Shown in pieces: positions 28,316 to 37,151 of a stretch of DNA of 64,000 bases. Under the pieces are notes generated by a model. That model was not told where the DNA came from. It searched no databases and was given only the letters and a program-made list of their open reading frames with translations. Made by a program: the position numbers and the translations under genes. This stretch comes from Planctomycetota bacterium (GTDB taxonomy: Bacteria; Planctomycetota; Phycisphaerae; Phycisphaerales; UBA1924), in assembly GCA_018968885.1 (NCBI GenBank), contig JAGWZK010000017.1, positions 21,781 to 85,780 of the forward strand, given 5' to 3'. How positions within the stretch are numbered: position 1 is the stretch's first letter; every line of letters starts with the position of its first letter.

Positions 28316-31266
28316 GCCGTCGACTGAACCAAATCGTTCCCCCTTGGCTGTTCGCATTCTCCGGCTGCGCGATCGCCGTTCTCGGTGCCATGGGCTGGAT
28401 TACGTACCGCGCCCTCACTCTCGAAGTCGCCGAGGCCAAGGCCCGCGCCGAGGCAACGCGTCAGGAAGCCGTGCGCCTCGCCCTCTGGCGCATGGATTCG
28501 TGGATGACCTCGCTCATCGCGCGCGAGGCGGCACGCCCCTACTTCCACTACGTTTCCTTTTATCCCACCGACCGCCCCTACGCCCTGTACTCATCCGACT
28601 TCACCATCGATGCACTCAACGCCTCGGAAACCGTCTCCCCATCACCTCTCCTCACATCACCTCCGCCCGATGTGAAACTCTATTTTCAGATCTGGCCCGA
28701 TGGGCACATCACTTCGCCTCAGGTACCCACCGGCGGCCTGCGAGGATTGGCACTCCTGGCCGATGCCAATGGCAACACCATCGACGCCGCTTCGGGCACA
28801 CTTGCCGAATTGTCGCAACTTCTCACCAATGTTGACTCCCGCCGCGCGTTGGGTGCCGGTGAGCAACTTCCCTTGCGCGAAATCGCGCTGAGTGATTCGA
28901 GTGCTCAATTCGGAAATCAGATCGGAAATCAGTTCGGCACGTTGCAACCCCCCGGCTCGCCGGAGATGGGCACGTCTGCTCCCGATCAGGCCAAAGCTGA
29001 AAGCAGGTCCGAAGGCGGCCCAGGCGGTCAAGTTGCGCAGCGGGCTGGCAACGACGCTCGCCCCACGCAACAACTCGAGAACGATGGCCGCCAACGCTGG
29101 CAGACCTCCAACGACTACGAAGTGCGCCAGCAGGTCGCTGAGACCACGCGCAATCTCTCTCAGAATCGTGCTCCTTCATATCAGACCGGATCACCCAGCA
29201 ACACCGCGCCAACCGCAAACGTGCAGACCGCCGGCAATGCCGACCAATCCAACACCGCCGACCCCAAAGCCGTCGCAGCCGATGTGGCGTTGCGTAAGTC
29301 CACCGGCGAAGCCGTCGTGAGCGGTGCTGAAGACAAGTCCGATGACGCGGCACGCACTGCACGCGCGGAGCCAAACAAGTCGGAACCAAACAACTCTGAA
29401 ACCAGCAACAAAGATCTCGATGCCAAGCTCGCGGCTCTGAAGAAAGAGCAGACAAAAGAGCAGGCCATCGAAGGATCACCCAAAACCATTCCCGGCGCGC
29501 CCGCTGGCAAAGAGGCCGGAAGAGACACCGCTACTGCAGATCCCAAAAGGGATCACATCGATCTTGCCAAGGGCCCAGCCAAACCTGCCGCGACAACTGC
29601 TGAATCCGCCGACACCTCCAGGAAGCAAGCGGCACAACTCGATGACAAAGCCGCCGCAACTCCAGTAACCGGATCTCCAAGCTCTTCAACATCGGGCTCC
29701 GGTGGCAGGACCGACCTCTCTGATCCGAAACCCAAAGAAGCGGCAGCCACCCGCCCGACTGCTGATCTTTCCATCCCTTTAGGTTCGCCGAATTCGCCAG
29801 ATGGAAAGAGCTTCGAACGCGGCTCATTCCCCGTCGTAGTCCGCTCCATCGCTGTCGAGCCCACACCACTCATTACCGCGTGTGTCGCCTCGCCTCAGGA
29901 GTTGCTCTCGCACGTCGCGGCACCCGCACCGACTACATCCCGAGGCAGTTCATCCGAATTGTCCGCCCATTCCGTATCTCCCGCCCTCCCTCCAACAACT
30001 TGCCCAACGACTGGCCCAACCATCGCCCCGCCTCGCGATAGCGGCACGCCCATCGTGCACGCCTCGGTCCCATTCAATCTCTTCCTCACGCGTCAGGTGC
30101 CGCTGGATTCCGGCCGAGTGGTGCAAGGAATGTGGCTGGATTGGCCCATGCTGCGCACCAGTCTGCTCGCCTTGTCGCAAGACCTTTTGCCCGGCGCCAC
30201 ACTCGAACTGTGCGCCCCCATGTCTCCCAGTGCCGCGGCGGGCGATGCTGGTCTGATGCTCGCCAGCATTCCGGCCCGACTCGTGCTGCCCGCAGATCCC
30301 GACATCAACATCTCGATGATCTCGCTGCTCTCCGGTTCGACGTGGACGCCCACGCGCATCGCCATCATCGGCGGCTGGATCGCCGTCCTCGGCGGCATCC
30401 TCGCCATCGGTTGGGTGCTGCGCCAAAGCGTGCAACTCGGCGAACGTCGCGGCAGGTTTGTCTCCGCAGTCACCCACGAACTGCGCACGCCCCTCACCAC
30501 CTTTGCCCTCTACAGCCAGATGCTCGCCGATGGCATGGTGCAAGACCCCGATGCCCAGCGCGAATATCACCAGACGCTGCGAAAGGAATCCGACCGACTC
30601 TCGCGCATCGTCGAAAGCGTCCTCGACTACGCGCGGCTGGGCAAGCACCGGGGCGACGCCAACGGCAACACCATCCGCCCAAGCATCGGCGCAGCCGATC
30701 TGCTCGCCGCGCTCGAACCACACCTGCGCTCCCGTGCCAGCGTGAGCGGACTCGATTTGATCATGGACGCGCCGGACCTGAGCCACGTCACCTTGCGTGC
30801 TGAGCGCGACAGCATCGAACGCATCCTTGAGAACCTGGTTGAGAATGCCGGCAAGTATGCTGCCGCGGAAGGACGAGACAATCGCCTCCACCTGACGGCG
30901 CGGCTGGATGGGCGCTGGCTGAACCTTGACCTGGCGGATCATGGTCCAGGAATCGCGCCCGGTGAAGCCAAACGCGTATTCGCCCCCTTTGAGCGCGGCA
31001 AGGCCCAGCAGGATGGCAGCAAGCCGGGTCTGGGGCTGGGGCTGGCCTTCGCTCGTGGCCTGGCTCGCGATCTGGGTGGCGACCTGACTTTGCTCTCCTC
31101 TCAGGATTCCATGAGGGCGGGTTTTGGTGCGATTTTCCGGCTGCGGATTCCTGCTGAAATTCAGGCCCAGAACGCAGAATCTGCCACAGATTCTGCCGCA
31201 ATTGCTGACCAAGACCAGAATCCGCCCGCCGATCCAGATCCGACCACTGAATCTCGGCCCCAGTAG
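28312..31266 (+). CDS. Sensor histidine kinase with very large low-complexity extracytoplasmic domain
   Basis: The start is TTG at 28312, coupled to the regulator. TM1 is at about residues 10-31 and TM2 at about 680-703. The intervening extracytoplasmic part is some 650 residues. It contains an N-terminal ordered segment to about residue 190 and then a Gln/Asn/Ser/Ala/Lys-rich segment (about 195-520) that appears disordered. After TM2, the H-box SAVTHELRTPLTTFALYSQM (His near residue 722), N-box ENLVENAGKYA, G1 DHGPGIAPG and G2 GLGLGLAFARGLARD are all intact, so the kinase should be active. A HAMP domain is not evident. It probably senses an envelope or extracellular condition. Confidence 0.92.
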   Translation: MSRRLNQIVPPWLFAFSGCAIAVLGAMGWITYRALTLEVAEAKARAEATRQEAVRLALWRMDSWMTSLIAREAARPYFHYVSFYPTDRPYALYSSDFTIDALNASETVSPSPLLTSPPPDVKLYFQIWPDGHITSPQVPTGGLRGLALLADANGNTIDAASGTLAELSQLLTNVDSRRALGAGEQLPLREIALSDSSAQFGNQIGNQFGTLQPPGSPEMGTSAPDQAKAESRSEGGPGGQVAQRAGNDARPTQQLENDGRQRWQTSNDYEVRQQVAETTRNLSQNRAPSYQTGSPSNTAPTANVQTAGNADQSNTADPKAVAADVALRKSTGEAVVSGAEDKSDDAARTARAEPNKSEPNNSETSNKDLDAKLAALKKEQTKEQAIEGSPKTIPGAPAGKEAGRDTATADPKRDHIDLAKGPAKPAATTAESADTSRKQAAQLDDKAAATPVTGSPSSSTSGSGGRTDLSDPKPKEAAATRPTADLSIPLGSPNSPDGKSFERGSFPVVVRSIAVEPTPLITACVASPQELLSHVAAPAPTTSRGSSSELSAHSVSPALPPTTCPTTGPTIAPPRDSGTPIVHASVPFNLFLTRQVPLDSGRVVQGMWLDWPMLRTSLLALSQDLLPGATLELCAPMSPSAAAGDAGLMLASIPARLVLPADPDINISMISLLSGSTWTPTRIAIIGGWIAVLGGILAIGWVLRQSVQLGERRGRFVSAVTHELRTPLTTFALYSQMLADGMVQDPDAQREYHQTLRKESDRLSRIVESVLDYARLGKHRGDANGNTIRPSIGAADLLAALEPHLRSRASVSGLDLIMDAPDLSHVTLRAERDSIERILENLVENAGKYAAAEGRDNRLHLTARLDGRWLNLDLADHGPGIAPGEAKRVFAPFERGKAQQDGSKPGLGLGLAFARGLARDLGGDLTLLSSQDSMRAGFGAIFRLRIPAEIQAQNAESATDSAAIADQDQNPPADPDPTTESRPQ

Positions 31267-31337
31267 CCAACTGGCGGCTGGCAGATATACTTACCCCCTG
31301 CCTTGGCGGACCCCTCGGGGCCATGCCAGTGCATGTT

Positions 31338-31411
31338 GGGCTTGTAGCTCAGTTGGCTAGAGCGCACCCCTGATAAGGGTGAGGTCGTTGGTTCGAGTCC
31401 AATCAGGCCCA
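31338..31411 (+). tRNA. tRNA-Ile (GAT)
   Basis: The 74-nt cloverleaf has acceptor stem GGGCTTG/CAGGCCC, D-arm GCTC/GAGC, an anticodon stem ACCCC with loop CTGATAA (anticodon GAT, Ile), a short variable loop, and T-arm TTGG/CCAA with TTCGAGT. The discriminator is A. The CCA end is not encoded. It stands alone, not inside an rRNA operon. Confidence 0.96.
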
Positions 31412-31420
31412 CTGATCCAG

Positions 31421-31446
31421 ACCCCCGCTGTGAAGGCGGGGTTTTG
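31421..31446 (+). terminator. Rho-independent terminator after tRNA-Ile
   Basis: The stem CCCCGC/GCGGGG around TGTGAAG is followed by TTTTGGTTTTTGG, starting about 10 bases after the tRNA. Confidence 0.8.
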
Positions 31447-31456
31447 GTTTTTGGGG

Positions 31457-32068
31457 TTATTCGCCCTTGAGCCGCTTCAGATATTCCGCTTCACTCGCAC
31501 GGACTCGATCAAGTGCTTCGCGGATGTTGCGTTCCAATTCCTTGGCACGCGCCTCACCAACCGTGCCGCCCGCCGCCTGCGCTGCGCGCAATGAATCAGA
31601 TGCGGCGCGCAGGTCAGTGACGGCATCGGCGTAGGTGCGGGCCGCGTCATACACCAGGGTCTCCTGCAATTCCTTGGTATCAGGGCGATAGAAAATCCGC
31701 CACGGCTGACTGCGTCCCTCGACCGAAACCAGCTTCAACTGCTGGCTCATCAATTCCACATTTGCCAGCGCCTCCTGCACTTGCGGCACGGATTCATCCA
31801 CAAACAAGCGCACTTTGTCCACCGTCGGGCTGAATCGCTTCAAGGCAGACTCTGCCTCGGTGAGTGACTCGCGCAAGGGGTCGATCACCTGATGATTCAC
31901 CTTCTCCATCGCCTGATCGGTATTGGTGATGATGCGATCGACACGCTGCTCATTGCGATCGATCAAGGCCCCCACCTTGTCCACCTGCACACGGAGATTC
32001 TCGGCAACGCCGGGCAACACCTTGGTGCTGGTTTCAACATCGGCGGTGATGCGATCAACGCGGGCTTC
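31457..32068 (-). pseudogene. C-terminal part of the MCE (MlaD-like) protein, after an in-frame stop
   Basis: This is the direct in-frame continuation of the 32069-32725 gene beyond a TGA at 32069-32071. The first residues after the stop (EARVDRITADVETSTK) already show helical coiled-coil character. The next 180 residues are of the same type (VDKVGALIDRNEQRVD, NHQVIDPLRESLTEAESALKR), as in the helical tails of MCE proteins. The nearest start after the stop is at 32020. Continuity of frame and domain logic shows that both parts were one protein of about 422 residues. Confidence 0.8.
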
Positions 32069-32725
32069 TCACTCGGGCATTTTCTTTTCAATGCGCGAGA
32101 CGATGTTGGAAGCATCGGTGACAAGTGCATCGATCTTGGGGCGATTAGTCTCCAGAATAGCCTTGATCTCATCCGCGCCTTTGTTGGCCTTGGTGATGAG
32201 TTCTTTGGCGGCTTTGATGTCATCGCTGGTGATGCCGGATTGTGCCAGGAAAGCAGGAGGCGCCATCAACCCTGCCAGCACCTTGGCGTTCTTATCCAGT
32301 TCACTCGTGCCGTACCACGATGTGCCGCCGGAACCAGGCCCACCACCAGGATCAGAGACGTTGATAGAGGCGAGAGAGCTCAGAAGCGAGCGCTCAAGAT
32401 ACACAAGAGCATCGGGACCAAACTGAACATCGTGGCGAACGGTGATGAGGCAATCGACGCTGACCTTTCGCGCCTTGGTGTCGTCATCGAGCGCAGAGGA
32501 AAAGTCGATCGCGGCGACCTTGCCCACCTGCTGGCCGCCGAGCATCACGGGTGCGCCGACCTTGATGCCGTGCGCGCCAGTGGAGACAGGAAAGCGCACG
32601 ACGTAATTTGTGGTGTTCATGCCCACGGCACGATCAGAAAGCAGAAACGCCACCCACACGCCGATGATCAGCGTGCCGACCAGAAACGACCCGGCGAGAA
32701 TGTTGTTGCGCGCGGTTGCGAGCAT
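32069..32725 (-). CDS. MCE-domain (MlaD-like) lipid-transport protein, N-terminal part
   Basis: One N-terminal membrane segment (ILAGSFLVGTLIIGVWVAFLL) is followed by an MCE domain (about residues 40-120: NYVVRFPVSTGAHGIKVGAPVMLGG, VGKVAAIDF, VTVRHDV-like segment, SLASINVSD). Such proteins form rings that carry phospholipids between membranes with an ABC transporter (family knowledge). The helical tail is cut by TGA. A 4-bp-type close spacing to the upstream ATPase gene at 32802 suggests an operon with MlaF. No MlaE permease lies in the window. Confidence 0.87.
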   Translation of the reverse strand: MLATARNNILAGSFLVGTLIIGVWVAFLLSDRAVGMNTTNYVVRFPVSTGAHGIKVGAPVMLGGQQVGKVAAIDFSSALDDDTKARKVSVDCLITVRHDVQFGPDALVYLERSLLSSLASINVSDPGGGPGSGGTSWYGTSELDKNAKVLAGLMAPPAFLAQSGITSDDIKAAKELITKANKGADEIKAILETNRPKIDALVTDASNIVSRIEKKMPE

Positions 32726-32801
32726 GAGACCCCACTATATCAATTGCCTTATCAACAGAGCGCAATCGGCTCCTGTCCAAGTCTGTGATTCGAACTCTCA
32801 A

Positions 32802-33709
32802 TCAAACTGCACCGCGTTTCATGATGCCGCTGCGTGTGGCCTCAATACTGGGAATGTGCACGCTGGCACCGGTGATGCCGAGCAGATCTTCCTCAAGCGT
32901 CTTGGCCTCACGACGTGCGGCGAAGGGCCCTTCAGGATCACCCCGCAAAAACTGCCTCATCAGCCGCTCATCATCCGAAAGCGCGTCGGCTTCCTGTTCT
33001 GAAGTTTTGCGTAATCGATCAAACCAATCGCGGGTTTCGATCTTGAGGACTTTCCCCTTATCGATCATGGCCATGCGATCGGCAATGGTGAAAGCCGAGT
33101 CCATTTCGTGTGTCACCACTACGCTGGTGACTCCCAACTCGCGCGAGAGGCCGACAATCAACTGATCGATCTGGGCGCTGGTGACGGGGTCAAGACCGGC
33201 ACTCGGCTCGTCATAGAAGAGGAGCTCGGGGTCGAGCGCCAGAGCGCGAGCCAGCCCGGCGCGCTTTTTCATGCCGCCAGAGAGCTGACCCGGCATCTTT
33301 TGGGCGTGTTCACGCAGGCCAACCTGATTGAGCTTGAGCATCACCTGAATATCGATGATGTTGGGGTCGAGGTCAGTGTGCTCGCGCAGAGGGAGGGCGA
33401 CATTCTCAGCGACCGTCATGGAGTTGAAGAGGGCACCACTCTGAAAAAGGATGCCGAAGCGCTTGCGGATGGAGTTCAACTCCTCCTCTGACACTGAGTA
33501 CGGATCCTGGCCAAAGAGGTGCACCGTGCCGCCATCAGGGCGGGAGCCACCGATGAGCATTTTCAGGAGCGTGCTCTTGCCACAGCCAGAGCCACCCATG
33601 ATGACCATCGTCTCGCCGCGGCGGACTTCCAGTCGATGCCGCTGAGCGCGACTTTCTCGCCGAAACGCCTGACGACCCCTTGGCACTGGATGATGTTCTC
33701 TGTGGCCAT
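32802..33709 (-). CDS. MlaF-like ABC transporter ATP-binding protein, frameshifted near its N-terminus
   Basis: The continuous ORF begins at 33686 with non-conserved residues and becomes recognisable at LEVRRGETMVIMGGSGCGKSTLL (Walker A). Q-loop, signature LSGGMKKRAGLARAL, Walker B LLFYDEPSAGLDP and the switch His VTHEM are intact, as in MlaF. The true N-terminus is in another frame from the ATG at 33709: MATENIIQCQGVV, then RRFGEKVALSGID. Inserting one C between 33631 and 33632 restores GIDLEVRRGET. It thus supplies energy to the MCE protein encoded next to it. It may be a pseudogene or an assembly indel. Confidence 0.82.
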
Positions 33710-33972
33710 ACCTTACTATACCTGATTTAGACCAAACAAGTTTGCCCGATCTCGAATTTTGTTTGTATTTTGATAGTAATTATGCCACTCCATGATCGGA
33801 CGTTTCTCCACGATGCTCACAATCTGCGATTTGTACCCGATTTGTTGCCGCAAAGGGTTTACCGGGCAATCCCAATGAATCTCGGGCGTTGACCTTCTCG
33901 AAAGGGTTTGGCATCGACGCGCGTCTCAGCAGTGTGTGTGAATCGACCTAATCGGGTCGAAGGAAGGTGGAT

Positions 33973-34632
33973 ATGACTCTTGCAAACATGGATGGCTTGC
34001 GCGGTCGCCGCGCCTTCACGCTGATTGAGTTGCTGGTGACGATTTCGATCATCGCATTGCTGATCGCGATCCTGTTGCCGGCTTTGCCCAAAGTGCGCGA
34101 TGCCGGCCGACGCGCCGGGTGCGCGGCGAACCTGCGCGGCGTTGGGCAGGCCATGACCATGTACATCAACACCTACAAGGATCACTTTCCGATCGCCAAT
34201 TACATGCCGCCGCCTTGGCTGAGTCGGCCCGAAGTGACCGAGCAACCTTTGTACAAGGCGCTTGAGCCATTCTTTGACGGGCTGGATGGATACCGCTGCC
34301 CCGGCGATAAGGTGGTGTGGTATAAGGAGTATGACAATCCCGAAGCGCCGGGGACCAAGCTCCGCTGCTCGATGTCGTACACCTACATCACGGCACTCAA
34401 TGGCCGCCGCTTTGAAGACTCATTCTTTGCCAAGCGCTTGAAGCTCACTCCCAGCGACTGCCCCCTGGTATATGACTTTGACGGGTATCCGTTGGAGACC
34501 CAGGATGGTGAAGTGGTGATGGTGAACTGGTTCCACACTGTGCGCAACACGTTGTTTGCCGATGGACACGTGGACAAGATCGAAGGCCCGGCCAAGAAGC
34601 CGCCAGAGCAGGGCGGACAGAATCCGGGCTGA
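33973..34632 (+). CDS. Type IV prepilin-like / type II secretion pseudopilin (planctomycete family)
   Basis: The ATG at 33973 is preceded by AGGAAGG at 5 bases; a GTG two codons upstream is less likely. The N-terminus has a prepilin cleavage and methylation signature, RGRRAFTLIELLVTISIIAL, with the hydrophobic helix. The rest is the C-terminal globular part of DUF1559-type pseudopilins (CAANLRGVGQAMTMYINTYK... ends near NTLFADGHVDKI). Many planctomycete genomes carry dozens of these; this copy is a stand-alone gene. It is followed at about 80 bases by an unrelated membrane protein. Confidence 0.88.
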   Translation: MTLANMDGLRGRRAFTLIELLVTISIIALLIAILLPALPKVRDAGRRAGCAANLRGVGQAMTMYINTYKDHFPIANYMPPPWLSRPEVTEQPLYKALEPFFDGLDGYRCPGDKVVWYKEYDNPEAPGTKLRCSMSYTYITALNGRRFEDSFFAKRLKLTPSDCPLVYDFDGYPLETQDGEVVMVNWFHTVRNTLFADGHVDKIEGPAKKPPEQGGQNPG

Positions 34633-34712
34633 GGTAAAGCGTCAGGATTCAAGACACAAGTTGAAAGTTGAAAGTCAAAAGAGGAACCGCAGAGCATTTC
34701 ACGGAGAGTCAT

Positions 34713-35534
34713 ATGAATACTCCTGGCAAGATTGAAGGTGGATCGCTGTTGGATGGGATCAACGTGCCCAACAAAGCCGCGGCGGTCTCCAAGCCGTCGA
34801 TGTTCGACAAGATGCGCTCCGGGCCGCAGATTTCCATGAATCCCAAAGATTGGAATCAGAAGCAGCGCAAGATCGCGGCAGTCGTCGGCTGCTGCATGTG
34901 CCTGGGTCTGCTGGCTGGTGCCGCGTGGCTGGCGATGTGGATGCAGCCCCCGGCCCTCCCCACCACTGCTGATGAAGCACTCAAGGTGATGGCGTCGTCG
35001 AAATTCAAGAACCTGGATGAGCAGCGCAAACTCGAATACACCGAGGCAGCCATGGCACTCTTCAACGAAATGCCGTGGGAGCAGCGCCGCGAACTCTTCC
35101 GCGATGAGGCCTCACGCGAGCAGATGCGCGAAGCATTTGAGCGTCAGATGGAAGAAGGCCTGCGCAAGTGGGCTCGCGGCGATCAGGAATCACCCTTTGG
35201 TGGATTCCCATTCGGCCCCGGTGGCGGTGGCATGGGCCCCGGCGGCCCACGTCCGGATGGTGAGCGCCAGCCACGCGACCCGAATAACCCCAATCAGCCC
35301 GGCGGACCCAATGGTGGTGGCGGGCCAAATGGTGGCGGTGGTCCGAATGGCGGTGGCGGCGGCGGTCCCGGTGGTGGGCGAGGGGGCGATCCCAATGCAC
35401 GCCGCGATAGTGCTGAACGGCGCATGGCCGATCGCGTCGGCAAGGGCAACCCGCAGGCCAATGGCCTGGGCGCTCAGGCGCGTCAAGCGATGCAGAAGTC
35501 ACGCCAAGGCGGCGGTGGCGGCGGCGGTCGCTGA
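34713..35534 (+). CDS. Membrane protein with Gly/Pro-rich C-terminus, function unknown
   Basis: The start at 34713 follows ACGGAGAG; the ORF reaches 34668 without support. A transmembrane segment (RKIAAVVGCCMCLGLLAGAAW) at about residues 50-72 is followed by a charged helical domain (residues about 90-160: NLDEQRKLEYTEAAMALFNEMPWEQRRELFRDEAS). The final third is almost entirely Gly/Asn/Pro with an RRDSAERRMADRV stretch. I do not recognise it. The order membrane helix, extracytoplasmic helices and Gly-rich tail could suit a structural envelope protein; this is inference. Confidence 0.7.
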   Translation: MNTPGKIEGGSLLDGINVPNKAAAVSKPSMFDKMRSGPQISMNPKDWNQKQRKIAAVVGCCMCLGLLAGAAWLAMWMQPPALPTTADEALKVMASSKFKNLDEQRKLEYTEAAMALFNEMPWEQRRELFRDEASREQMREAFERQMEEGLRKWARGDQESPFGGFPFGPGGGGMGPGGPRPDGERQPRDPNNPNQPGGPNGGGGPNGGGGPNGGGGGGPGGGRGGDPNARRDSAERRMADRVGKGNPQANGLGAQARQAMQKSRQGGGGGGGR

Positions 35535-35578
35535 TCGGCGGCGCGCCTGAAGCGAAGTTCCATTTTGCATATCGATAC

Positions 35579-35620
35579 ACGCCGCACGCAATCTGAAAGG
35601 GTTGCTGCGGCGTTTCTCTT
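35579..35620. terminator. Hairpin between convergent genes
   Basis: ACGCCGCA and TGCGGCGT pair, with an inner GCAA/TTGC pairing, followed by TTTCTCTT on the plus strand. It could terminate both 34713-35534 and 35629-35961. Confidence 0.55.
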
Positions 35621-35628
35621 GCGCTGAT

Positions 35629-35961
35629 TCATTTCATCTCAAACACGCACCGCATCGGGCTCCACCATTCACCGGCCTTTGCGGCGGGAACGGGCCGCTG
35701 ATACCGACGCATCAGTTCATCCCATTGGCGGCACTTGGGGTCCGCCACGTATGCCTGATAATCGCGCGAGGGATCAAAATCATCGCCGGTCGTAAAAGTC
35801 ATGAAGAGGCGCGTGCCGGAGCGGTATATCCGCATCTCCTGAATGCCGATCTGGCGGAGTGCGGCAAGCACTTCGGGCCAGACACGCTGGTGATGCTGCT
35901 CATACTCGGCGATCAGAGCCGGATCATCCACCAGATCAAGCGCCTGGGCCCAATGCTTCAT
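35629..35961 (-). CDS. L-rhamnose/L-fucose mutarotase family protein (DUF718)
   Basis: I start at 35961 (MKHWAQALDLVDD...), which gives 110 residues, normal for the family; the frame is open further but non-conserved. The family hallmark EYEQHHQRVWPEVLAAL, then MRIYRSGTRLFMTFTT and the C-terminal WW (GEWWSPM) match the RhaM-like ferredoxin fold. These enzymes interconvert anomers of L-rhamnose or L-fucose. It lies divergent from a sugar transporter operon and the fucokinase fkp gene, so fucose is the more likely substrate. Confidence 0.85.
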   Translation of the reverse strand: MKHWAQALDLVDDPALIAEYEQHHQRVWPEVLAALRQIGIQEMRIYRSGTRLFMTFTTGDDFDPSRDYQAYVADPKCRQWDELMRRYQRPVPAAKAGEWWSPMRCVFEMK

Positions 35962-36017
35962 GTCTGACTCCGTTTCAGGTCTTGGTACCATATTCGCTTC
36001 ACTGATTGGAGTACCAC

Positions 36018-37151
36018 ATGACCGTGAACGCTGTACTTTCACAATTTCAGCCCAGAACACGCGGCACAATTCTGTCACTTCTCATTGCTGGCTTGCTTTC
36101 GGCTTTCAGCGCAGCCGCCGGGTGTGGTGAGCGCGATGCTCAGAAACGGGTTGAGGCCGAAAAGGCCAAGATGGAAGCAGCGCGTCAGGCATTGCAGGCC
36201 AAAGCCGCCAGCTCTGCAACCTCCAAGCGCATCGCCGTTGTTCCCAAAGGCACAACCCACGAATACTGGAAATCCATCCACGCCGGGGCGCTGAAGGCCC
36301 AGCGTGAACTCGGCAATGTGACCATCACCTTTCGCGGCCCCGAGAAAGAAGACGATCGCGAACAGCAGGTGGCCCTGATGGAAAATCTCATCAGCGCCAA
36401 GTACGACGCCATCGTGCTGGCCCCGCTTGACGACCGCGCGCTTCTCCTCCCCGTGCAGCAAGCGGGCGCGGCAAAGATTCCCATCATCATCATGGATTCG
36501 GGCTTGCAGGGGCAGGTCGGCAAGGACTTTGCCTCCTTCGTCGCCACGGATAACGAGAAAGGCGGTTCGATGGCGGCAGCACGCATGAGCCAGACCCTGA
36601 AGTCGAGCACCGCAGGCGGCAAGCCGAAGGTCCTCATCCTGCGCTATGTCGAGGGATCGGCCAGCACCGCGCTGCGTGAAAAGGGCTTCGTCGATGCGAT
36701 CGTCAAAGATCCTTCGCTCACACTCGTTGACCCCAAGCGCTACGGCGGCGTGACTCGGGCGACCGCGCAGGAAGCCGCTGAGAACCTGCTCGCCGCCAAC
36801 CCCGACATCGCCGCGGTTTTTTGTCCCAACGAATCCACCACCTTTGGCATGATGCTCGCCCTCAAGGCGCGTGGCATGGCGGGAAAGGTCACCTTCATCG
36901 GCTTTGACTCCAGCCCCGAACTCGTCGAAGCCATGGCCAAAGACGAGATTCAGGGCCTCGTCGTGCAGAACCCGATTCGCATGGGATACCTCGCAGTCAA
37001 AGCCGCGGCAGACGCTCTCGCCGGCAAACCTGTCGAGCCACGCATCGATACCGGCGTGGTGCTGATCACCAAAGAGAACATGAACACGCCAGAATCCAAA
37101 GAACTTCTGTCGCCTGATTTGAAAACCCTTTTGGGAGAGACCGGCAAGTGA
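36018..37151 (+). CDS. Sugar ABC transporter substrate-binding lipoprotein (RbsB-like)
   Basis: The start at 36018 follows GGAG, and the N-terminus has a lipobox-like signal (LLSAFSAAAGC). The mature protein has the periplasmic sugar-binding fold of the ribose/galactose type: RIAVVPKGTTHEYWKSIHAGALKAQREL, ENLISAKYDAIVLAPLDDRAL, IPIIIMDSGL, VEGSASTALREKGF, VTFIGFDSSPELV. The ligand is unknown; the genomic neighbourhood suggests L-fucose or a related deoxysugar. Its stop overlaps the permease start (GTGA). Confidence 0.92.
   Translation: MTVNAVLSQFQPRTRGTILSLLIAGLLSAFSAAAGCGERDAQKRVEAEKAKMEAARQALQAKAASSATSKRIAVVPKGTTHEYWKSIHAGALKAQRELGNVTITFRGPEKEDDREQQVALMENLISAKYDAIVLAPLDDRALLLPVQQAGAAKIPIIIMDSGLQGQVGKDFASFVATDNEKGGSMAAARMSQTLKSSTAGGKPKVLILRYVEGSASTALREKGFVDAIVKDPSLTLVDPKRYGGVTRATAQEAAENLLAANPDIAAVFCPNESTTFGMMLALKARGMAGKVTFIGFDSSPELVEAMAKDEIQGLVVQNPIRMGYLAVKAAADALAGKPVEPRIDTGVVLITKENMNTPESKELLSPDLKTLLGETGK

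Noticed and set aside
29950..31212. 420-codon minus-strand ORF opposite the histidine kinase
   Set aside because: The plus strand encodes intact kinase motifs; the antisense ORF has no recognised domain.
31338..31411. Part of an rRNA operon
   Set aside because: tRNA-Ile(GAT) is often found between 16S and 23S genes, but no rRNA sequence flanks it here.
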